Shown here: piece after piece, positions 7,290 to 12,331 of the stretch
Numbering within the stretch: position 1 is the first letter of the stretch
Layout of the letters: each line of letters opens with the position of its first letter
Assembly (NCBI GenBank): GCA_910578075.1
Contig: CAJTPK010000047.1
Coordinates: 1-12,331 of the forward strand
Direction: 5' to 3'
DNA: 12,331 nucleotides
Source of the DNA: an uncultured Muribaculaceae bacterium
Lineage (GTDB): Bacteria; Bacteroidota; Bacteroidia; Bacteroidales; Muribaculaceae
Notes under the pieces: generated by a model
The model's input: the letters and a program-made list of their open reading frames with translations, nothing else
What the model was told of the DNA's origin: nothing
The model's database searches: none
Position numbers and translations under genes: made by a program

Positions 7290-9818
7290 TTATCCGCATT
7301 TTGAATTTCCGCAGGACGTGCATATCAGGCACCCCTCCTGATATATCAACGTCTCGGCGCCACATTTCGGACATTTCTGTCCAGTGGCAGCCATACCGTT
7401 CGGCAGATATTTCTTGAGAGCTCTCTCAAGTCCATTCTTCCAGGTGTTGATATTTGTGGAATCAAGTTCCAGACCACCGACAAGTTTAAGCACCTGATCA
7501 ATAGGCATGCCGTAACGCAACACTCCGGATATCAGTTTTGCATAGTTCCAGAACTCAGGATTGAACTTCTCGCTGAGTCCTTCGATCGTAGTCTTGTATC
7601 CACGCTTATTGATAAACTGGAAGTCATAACGCTTCTTGCCATCACCATCCATAGCCTTGATGATCTTGCCATGGTTAACGCTCTTCGGACAGAAAATACC
7701 ATCCTCGTCATCCGCCAGACCGGTAAATATCTCATACGGTTTGCCATCAACAAGACCTACGAATGCAATCCATTTCTCCTTATTGTTCTGGAAACGTACA
7801 ACATCTGCCTCAAGCTCTACCGGACGCTTCATTATATGCTCCGGATTAGCGATCAACGGAGCTTTTGCCGGAGTAACCGCCGCAAGCACATTATTTCTTG
7901 AACCATCGCGATAAACAGTGCATCCCTTGCAACCCGCCTTCCAAGCCTCTACATAGAGATTGCCAACAAGTTCTTCAGTTACATCCGACGGCAGGTTGAT
8001 GGTAACACTGATTGAATGGTCAACCCATTTCTGCACGGCACCCTGCATCCTTACCTTCTCCATCCAGTCAACATCATTGCTGGTAGCCTTGTAGTAAGGT
8101 GATTTCTTTACAAGCTCATCAATCTCCTCAGCGGTCATGTTATCTTTTCTCTCGATACCGTTGATCCGCATCCACTCCAGGAATTTATGGTGATACACAA
8201 TATATTCCTCGAAAGCATCGCCAACCTCATCGACAAAATCTATACGCACATTCTCATCAGAAGGATTGACTTTTCTTTTCCTCTTATAGACAGGCAGGAA
8301 CACAGGCTCTATGCCGGATGAAGTCTGCGTCATGATTGACGTTGTTCCTGTTGGAGCTATTGTCAGACACGCGATATTGCGGCGTCCGTTTTTTATCATC
8401 CTGTCATAAAGTGCAGGATCTGCCTCTCTTATGCGGCTTACGAACGGATTCTCTTTCTCTCTTTCAGAGTCATAAATCTCGAACGCGCCTCTCTCCTCTG
8501 CCATATCGACAGACGCTGAATAATAAGCGAGTGCAAGCTGCTTATGCACTTCTGTAGAAAACGCGGTGGCATCTGTGGTTCCGTATCTGTAACCGAGTGA
8601 GGCCAGCATATCGCCCTCTCCGGTTGTACCGCATCCTGTGCGGCGTCCTTTGAGAGTTTTGCTTCTTATCTTCTTCCATAGATTAAGTTCGGTGCTCTTA
8701 ACCTCATCAGTCTCAGGGTCGGTCTCGATTTTAGCGATGATAGTGTCGATCTTCTCCATCTCAAGATCAATGATATCATCCATAATCCTCTGAGCTTTGC
8801 CAACATGCTCGCGGAACAGATCAAAATCAAACTCGGCATGATCAGTGAACGGATTCTTCACATAGCTGTAAAGATTGATTGCGACAAGACGGCAGCTGTC
8901 ATATGGGCACAAAGGAATCTCTCCACACGGATTCGTTGAAACAGTCTCAAAACCGAGATCAGAATAACAATCGGGCACAGATTCACGCTGAATGGTATCC
9001 CAGAAAAGCACACCAGGCTCCGCACTCTTCCACGCGTTATGCACAATCTTATTCCACACCTGAGAGGCATCTATCTCTTTCGTGACCTTGGGCGTGTCAG
9101 ATTTCACCGGGAATTGCTGCATATAAGGCTCACCGGAAACCACGGATTTCATGAAATCATCATCTATCTTCACAGATACATTAGCTCCGGTCACTTTGCC
9201 TTCGGTCATTTTGGCATCAATGAAACTCTCGGCATCCGGATGCTTGATGCTCACGGTCATCATCAGCGCACCGCGGCGACCATCCTGCGCCACCTCACGG
9301 GTGCTGTTACTGTATCGCTCCATAAAAGGGACAAGACCGGTGGAGGTCAGAGCCGAGTTTTTAACAGCGCTGCCCTTCGGACGGATATGCGAGAGGTCGT
9401 GTCCGACACCGCCCCTTCTTTTCATGAGCTGCACCTGCTCTTCATCGATGCGGATGATACCACCGTATGAGTCAGGATGACCGTCAAGACCTATTACAAA
9501 ACAGTTAGACAGCGAACCGACCTGATAGTTATTGCCGATGCCCGCCATCGGACTTCCCTGAGGCACAATATACTTGAAATCCTTAAGAAGACCAAAAATC
9601 TCCTCCTCGCTCATCGGATTGGGATACTTGTTCTCGATCCTTGCAAGTTCCCTTGCGATACGATGATGCATGTCATCCGGAGTAAGCTCATATATGTTGC
9701 CATCTGAATCCTTCAGGGCATATTTACTTGACCAGACACGGGCGGCAAGCTCGTCACCTTTGAAATATTCCAATGATGCGGCGTAAGCCTCGTCATAACT
9801 GTAAATTTTTGAAGACAT
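7290..9818 (-). CDS. nrdJ: Adenosylcobalamin-dependent ribonucleotide reductase (class II, NrdJ)
   Basis: This 842-residue enzyme reduces ribonucleotides to deoxyribonucleotides using a radical made from adenosylcobalamin, so it is oxygen-independent and oxygen-tolerant. Landmarks are SLSNCF with the reducing Cys106, GGVGHDLSHIRPKGS at 136-150, NPCGE at 296-300 (radical Cys298 and Glu300), the partner Cys309 with the family's 11-residue spacing, PTGTTS at 489-494, and CKGCTVYRDGSR at 630-641. The C-terminus is a cysteine-rich tail (CPKCG at 816-820, CTSCG at 833-837, final Cys841) that probably shuttles thiols and may bind zinc. The length and order fit complete vitamin B12-dependent NrdJ proteins. 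The ATG at 9818 is the first in frame. It is the first gene of the minus-strand array. The intergenic region is too short and lacks the conserved boxes for a cobalamin riboswitch. Confidence 0.96.
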   Translation of the reverse strand: MSSKIYSYDEAYAASLEYFKGDELAARVWSSKYALKDSDGNIYELTPDDMHHRIARELARIENKYPNPMSEEEIFGLLKDFKYIVPQGSPMAGIGNNYQVGSLSNCFVIGLDGHPDSYGGIIRIDEEQVQLMKRRGGVGHDLSHIRPKGSAVKNSALTSTGLVPFMERYSNSTREVAQDGRRGALMMTVSIKHPDAESFIDAKMTEGKVTGANVSVKIDDDFMKSVVSGEPYMQQFPVKSDTPKVTKEIDASQVWNKIVHNAWKSAEPGVLFWDTIQRESVPDCYSDLGFETVSTNPCGEIPLCPYDSCRLVAINLYSYVKNPFTDHAEFDFDLFREHVGKAQRIMDDIIDLEMEKIDTIIAKIETDPETDEVKSTELNLWKKIRSKTLKGRRTGCGTTGEGDMLASLGYRYGTTDATAFSTEVHKQLALAYYSASVDMAEERGAFEIYDSEREKENPFVSRIREADPALYDRMIKNGRRNIACLTIAPTGTTSIMTQTSSGIEPVFLPVYKRKRKVNPSDENVRIDFVDEVGDAFEEYIVYHHKFLEWMRINGIERKDNMTAEEIDELVKKSPYYKATSNDVDWMEKVRMQGAVQKWVDHSISVTINLPSDVTEELVGNLYVEAWKAGCKGCTVYRDGSRNNVLAAVTPAKAPLIANPEHIMKRPVELEADVVRFQNNKEKWIAFVGLVDGKPYEIFTGLADDEDGIFCPKSVNHGKIIKAMDGDGKKRYDFQFINKRGYKTTIEGLSEKFNPEFWNYAKLISGVLRYGMPIDQVLKLVGGLELDSTNINTWKNGLERALKKYLPNGMAATGQKCPKCGAETLIYQEGCLICTSCGNSKCG

Positions 9819-9861
9819 ATTATCTTTTGAGTTATCTATTTAGAATTTTTTTTGATTTTGA

Positions 9862-9900
9862 CAGTCTGAAAAGTTTCCAATTTCTGAAAATTTCCGACTG
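9862..9900 (-). promoter_or_regulatory. Leader hairpin or operator-like dyad upstream of nrdJ
   Basis: On the minus strand CAGTCGGAAA (9900-9891) pairs with TTTCAGACTG (9871-9862): nine pairs and one G-A mismatch around a 19-base loop. It starts right after the proposed -7 element, that is at the predicted mRNA 5' end. The same stretch holds a direct repeat, TCTGAAAAGTTTCC (9865-9878) and TCTGAAAATTTCC (9883-9895), 18 bases apart on the plus strand. The dyad and repeat are seen directly; a role in expression is inference. Confidence 0.4.
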
Positions 9901-9932
9901 CAAATATCGCATAAAATATCCGAATATAAAAG
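9901..9932 (-). promoter_or_regulatory. Candidate promoter of the nrdJ array
   Basis: The minus strand reads GATATTTG at 9908-9901, seven of eight matches to TAnnTTTG, with only a weak CTTT at the -33 position (9932-9929). Predicted start near 9896 would give a leader of about 78 bases. No better match exists between the nrdJ start and the divergent regulator gene. A weak match may mean that an activator or another sigma factor is used. Confidence 0.45.
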
Positions 9933-9955
9933 TTTGAAAGCATATTTTATTTTCA

Positions 9956-9981
9956 AGAATCCATCTCATAAAAAAATTTGG
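9956..9981. repeat. Partial copy of the repeat end found at 12207-12231
   Basis: These 26 bases align with 12207-12231 in the same orientation, with two A/G transitions and one extra A in the poly-A run. Shared core: TCTCATAAAAAA followed by TTTGG. The similarity stops at 9981. The TTTG of this copy (9977-9980) serves as the -33 element of the promoter for the AraC-type gene. Chance is not excluded because half the motif is A/T. Confidence 0.5.
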
Positions 9982-10008
9982 AAAAAAGCGATATAATGAT
10001 TAAATTTG
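9977..10008 (+). promoter_or_regulatory. Bacteroidetes-type promoter of the AraC-family gene
   Basis: TTTG (9977-9980), 20 bases, then TAAATTTG (10001-10008): a perfect match at both elements with the same spacing as the promoters at 109-140 and 284-315. The predicted start near 10013 leaves a leader of about 42 bases before the ATG at 10055. Confidence 0.8.
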
Positions 10009-10054
10009 TCACGAGTTTACAAAGCGCATGCACATATAGAAAACACATTTATCA

Positions 10055-10918
10055 ATGAAATACGGCTACAACTATAAAGTTGATCTTCCCGAAGATGTGA
10101 CCACCATTCTTGACCAGGATTTCTGGGTGGTGGAAAATATCGGTGCAGAAATGCTTTCCACCCTTAACGAGCCCATAAAATTCTCAGCATCAACATGGAT
10201 ATTTGTGAAGCGAGGTGAATGCAATGCGGATATTAACCTCATTAATCATGAGATTTCAGCCCCCGCCCTTGTAACTGTCGAGAACTCCCAGATTCTCCAG
10301 CCAAAATACATCAGTCAGGATTTTCAGGCATCGATTCTCGTCATGTCGAAAAGATTTCGCGACAACCTGTTTCTCTTCATGAGCAACATGCCGATCTACG
10401 CAACGATTTCCAGACATCCTGTGGCAAAAATTATCCCCGATACATTGCCGGAAGTTGATAGCTTCTTCGCGGAGAGTAAAAAAATAATAGCCGATAATGA
10501 GAATTCCTATCGCTCTCAAGCTTTCCTCTTCACACTGACCGCTTTTATTTTCAAGACAGCCTACAAATGGTTCGAATCATATAAAGAAGAAGTGATGACA
10601 AACCAGGGACGCATGTCTGACCAGTTCCTTATCCTGGCGCAGCAAAATTTCAAGCAGCAACGGTTTCTTGACTTCTATGCCCAGAAACTTGGCGTCACTC
10701 CCAAACATCTGTCGCGCACCCTTAAAAGCCAGACAGGCTTCACCGCCGTGGAATGGATAGAGCGTTTTGTGATTCTTGAGGCAAAAGTATTGCTTAAGTC
10801 ATCAAACCTCAACATCCAGCAGATTTCCGACGAACTCAACTTCCCCTCACAATCATTCTTCGGAAAATATTTCAAGAAGATAACCGGAATGTCACCAAAG
10901 GAATTCCGCAATTCTTAA
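10055..10918 (+). CDS. AraC-family transcriptional regulator
   Basis: This 287-residue DNA-binding regulator has a C-terminal AraC/XylS domain. The first helix-turn-helix is at about 204-226 (FLDFYAQKLGVTPKHLSRTLK) and the second at about 253-276 (IQQISDELNFPSQSFFGKYF), followed by the typical TGMSPKEFR ending at 277-285. The N-terminal 180 residues look like a cupin-type sensor half: a short beta-rich segment with the VKRGECNADI stretch, then helices. No ligand residues can be named. It is transcribed divergently from nrdJ and convergently with the EamA permease, either of which could be its target. There are 22 bases between its stop codon and that of the permease, and no clear terminator is seen there. 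The target genes and inducer are unknown. Confidence 0.9.
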   Translation: MKYGYNYKVDLPEDVTTILDQDFWVVENIGAEMLSTLNEPIKFSASTWIFVKRGECNADINLINHEISAPALVTVENSQILQPKYISQDFQASILVMSKRFRDNLFLFMSNMPIYATISRHPVAKIIPDTLPEVDSFFAESKKIIADNENSYRSQAFLFTLTAFIFKTAYKWFESYKEEVMTNQGRMSDQFLILAQQNFKQQRFLDFYAQKLGVTPKHLSRTLKSQTGFTAVEWIERFVILEAKVLLKSSNLNIQQISDELNFPSQSFFGKYFKKITGMSPKEFRNS

Positions 10919-10940
10919 ATCATATTTTGAGACCAATCCA

Positions 10941-11876
10941 TCACTTCTTCCTGAACCATATCGAGCCCTTCCATTTGTCGGAAACAATCAACCCTCCGAT
11001 CACAAGGGCGCAGCCGATGTATCCGAGCAACAATATCTTTTCTCCGAGGAAGAAATAGCCCGCAACCATAGTAATCGGTGGCTGAAGATACAGATAATTG
11101 TTGGCAGTTACCGACCCAAGCTTTTTCATTGCCTCATTCCATATCAGGTAGGCACATACCGAACACATCATCACAAGAAACAGAAAATTTAAAATGTATT
11201 CAGGTTGCGAAAAGTCAAACAGCAGATGCAGATGATATGGCTCATGTTGTATCAGGAGCAATGGCACGGCGGTTATCACTCCATAAAAGAATAGTTTTCG
11301 CGTAATGAACAGGGATGTGTATAACGGAATCACACGCCTTACCGCAATTGTGTAGATAGCCCAGCACAATGCTGCGGCAATTGCCAGTAAATCTCCCTGC
11401 GGGCGGAATTCCAGGCTCGCTCCATTGCTTAAAATAATGCATACCACTCCCGCTATAGCCACACCCGACCCTATAAGCACGCCTGTCTGAATCTTCTGTC
11501 GGAATACAAGAGCCATGAGAAATGTTGTGAACAGTGGGGAGATTGAGGCGAGAAGCGATACATTACCCGCCGTCGTAAGACGCAACGCATAGTTCTCGGT
11601 AATAAAATATAGTGAACCGGCACATATGCCGCTTATGAACAACGTAAATTCATCTTTCCAGTTACGGCTCTTTATATGGCGGAAAGTAAGGCAAAGAAGC
11701 AGGATATAAGCAACGGCAAATCTGTAAACATACATCTCAACCGGAGTGAATCCACCCTTCTCCATCAGGACTTTTGTACTTAGAAATGACGTAGCCCAGA
11801 AAGATACGGTCAACAAAGCTCCGAGATGAGCCAATATCAGTAGGTATCGAGAACCAATGCTTTGATTAAACCTCAT
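10941..11876 (-). CDS. DMT superfamily permease with two EamA domains
   Basis: A 311-residue inner-membrane protein with about ten hydrophobic helices, arranged as two EamA repeats (about 18-150 and 162-297). Family marks are SISPLFTTFLMALVFRQKI (111-129) in the first repeat and the counterpart QPPITMVAGYFFLGEKI (265-281) in the second, each spanning the end of one helix and the basic turn. The C-terminus is short and lysine-rich, as expected for a cytosolic tail. Members export or import small metabolites such as amino acids; nothing here identifies the substrate. The ATG at 11876 lies about 50 bases after the predicted transcription start. It is a single-gene unit converging on the AraC-type gene. 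Confidence 0.9.
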   Translation of the reverse strand: MRFNQSIGSRYLLILAHLGALLTVSFWATSFLSTKVLMEKGGFTPVEMYVYRFAVAYILLLCLTFRHIKSRNWKDEFTLFISGICAGSLYFITENYALRLTTAGNVSLLASISPLFTTFLMALVFRQKIQTGVLIGSGVAIAGVVCIILSNGASLEFRPQGDLLAIAAALCWAIYTIAVRRVIPLYTSLFITRKLFFYGVITAVPLLLIQHEPYHLHLLFDFSQPEYILNFLFLVMMCSVCAYLIWNEAMKKLGSVTANNYLYLQPPITMVAGYFFLGEKILLLGYIGCALVIGGLIVSDKWKGSIWFRKK

Positions 11877-11930
11877 ATGGTGTTTATATGGTATTAGGGC
11901 TTGATCAACCCTTCAAATGATATTTTAATG

Positions 11931-11938
11931 CAAAAGTA
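11931..11938 (-). promoter_or_regulatory. -7 element of the EamA permease promoter
   Basis: The minus strand reads TACTTTTG at 11938-11931, followed by CA: a perfect TAnnTTTG match in the form often seen in Bacteroidales. No good TTTG is found 20 bases upstream (TTAT at 11962-11959). A predicted start near 11926 gives a leader of about 50 bases. Confidence 0.6.
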
Positions 11939-11975
11939 CAATTTTTTTATCAATCGTTATAATGTTTAACGACAT

Positions 11976-12010
11976 AAAAAATGCGACAGCAAAGCCATCG
12001 CACTTTTTTT
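11976..12010 (-). terminator. Intrinsic terminator of the rubredoxin gene
   Basis: On the minus strand TGCGATGGC (12002-11994) pairs with GCTGTCGCA (11990-11982) through nine pairs including two G-U, with a TTT loop, followed by six Ts (11981-11976) and preceded by a run of As. It lies 25 bases after the rubredoxin stop codon and separates that transcript from the permease gene. On the plus strand the two wobble pairs become mismatches, so it is built for the minus strand. Confidence 0.85.
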
Positions 12011-12034
12011 CAGTTGGTTATCAAGTATTGAGAA

Positions 12035-12193
12035 TCAAATCTCGACAAACTCATCTTTTCCCACTCCGCAGATCGGGCAAACCCAATCATCAGGAATGTC
12101 TTCAAATGCTGTGCCGGGAGCTATACCTCCATCAGGATCACCAACTTCAGGATCATAGATCCAGTCACAAACTTCACATCTGTACTTTTTCAT
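12035..12193 (-). CDS. Rubredoxin
   Basis: A 52-residue cytosolic electron carrier with one iron held by four cysteines: CEVC at 6-9 and CPICG at 39-43. The standard surroundings are present, KKYRC, DWIYDPEVGDPDGGI (10-24), PGTAFEDIPDDWVCP (26-40) and a DEFVEI end. The length is exactly that of simple rubredoxins. In anaerobes it usually feeds rubrerythrin or superoxide reductase in oxygen defence; no such partner is in the window. It has its own terminator (11976-12010). The 5' side is unusual: only 13 bases separate the ATG from the start of an unidentified repeat, and no TAnnTTTG element is seen in the 138 bases available upstream. Confidence 0.96.
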   Translation of the reverse strand: MKKYRCEVCDWIYDPEVGDPDGGIAPGTAFEDIPDDWVCPICGVGKDEFVEI

Positions 12194-12206
12194 TTTTATT
12201 TAATTT

Positions 12207-12231
12207 AGAGTCCGTCTCATAAAAAATTTGG
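12207..12231. repeat. Probable end of an unidentified repeat or transposable element
   Basis: The stretch starts AGAGTCCGTCTCATAAAAAA and ends TTTGG. It has a partial copy at 9956-9981, and it is followed directly by the long palindrome at 12244-12331. GAGTCCGTCTCA-like ends are reminiscent of terminal inverted repeats of insertion sequences, but I cannot name a family, and the other end lies outside the window. Confidence 0.45.
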
Positions 12232-12243
12232 CTTTAGGGGCGG

Positions 12244-12331
12244 CTTGTTTCCGAGATAATTTATTCAATCGCGAAGGGGAGCAACCTTTCGGTTGTGACC
12301 TGAGGGATTGGATAAATTAGCCGGAAAGAAG
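12244..12331. repeat. Long imperfect palindrome truncated by the window end
   Basis: Arms pair around the tetraloop TTTC at 12287-12290. The segments are CAACC/GGTTG (12282-12286 with 12291-12295), GG/CC across a tandem G-A mismatch, an internal loop, then TAATTTATTCAATC (12257-12270) with GATTGGATAAATTA (12306-12319; one T-G), and CTTGTTTCCG (12244-12253) with CCGGAAAGAAG (12321-12331; one mismatch). Total span is at least 88 bases. It carries no open reading frame of note. It could be a MITE, a REP-like element or a structured RNA. Confidence 0.6.

Noticed and set aside
8858..9707. Several open frames antisense to or in other frames of nrdJ
   Set aside because: Composition is skewed and motifs are absent; they are by-products of the conserved nrdJ coding sequence.
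9819..10054. Cobalamin riboswitch in front of the B12-dependent nrdJ
   Set aside because: The 236-base gap also holds the divergent promoter of the AraC-type gene, is very AT-rich, and shows no B12-box-like conserved segment on the minus strand.
11962..12222. Plus-strand open frame of 86 codons opposite the rubredoxin gene
   Set aside because: It has no family features and is fully explained as the antisense of rubredoxin, its terminator and the AT-rich flank.
1..12331. CRISPR array, defence system, phage or complete transposase gene
   Set aside because: There are no regularly spaced repeats, nuclease or transposase motifs, or phage structural genes in any frame that I could recognise.

Overview
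The window looks like a chromosomal segment of a gut-type Bacteroidales bacterium, possibly Muribaculaceae; the family-level guess is weak. The main evidence is promoter architecture: the Bacteroidetes form (a TTTG-like -33 element, exactly 20 bases, then TAnnTTTG at -7) stands upstream of three transcription units, and the -7 half alone is present at two more. The gene content agrees: a two-CBM20 (DPE2-type) 4-alpha-glucanotransferase, a class II ribonucleotide reductase, an exported Cys-Ntn hydrolase, and little Shine-Dalgarno signal.

Layout: 2-87 (-) tRNA-Ser(CGA); 88-396 intergenic, with one promoter for the tRNA and one for the next gene; 397-1275 (+) uridine phosphorylase-like enzyme, closed by a strong terminator at 1300-1335. 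A tightly packed minus-strand array of six genes then fills 9818 down to 1334, in transcription order nrdJ, malQ, secreted C45-type Ntn hydrolase, two-helix membrane protein, hotdog thioesterase, dprA. Gaps are 35, 10, -17, 47 and 13 bases, so one long operon is plausible, though an internal promoter before malQ is not excluded. An AraC-type regulator (10055-10918, +) is divergent from nrdJ and has its own good promoter. A DMT/EamA permease (10941-11876, -) converges on it. A 52-residue rubredoxin (12035-12193, -) has its own terminator.

The right edge (12207-12331) holds the end of an unidentified repeat: a terminal-looking sequence starting 13 bases before the rubredoxin start codon, followed by a long imperfect palindrome cut by the window end. 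The first 25 bases of this repeat recur, with two transitions and one extra A, at 9956-9981, where they supply the -33 element of the AraC-gene promoter.

Most genes are ordinary housekeeping: nucleoside salvage, deoxynucleotide synthesis, maltose/glycogen metabolism, and DNA uptake or recombination. I see no defence system, CRISPR array, phage or complete transposon. The points worth a second look are the repeat and its partial copy, hairpins placed at the predicted transcript 5' ends of two genes, a hydrolase whose nucleophilic cysteine seems to be uncovered by signal peptidase, and a 13-base identity at the start codons of two consecutive genes.
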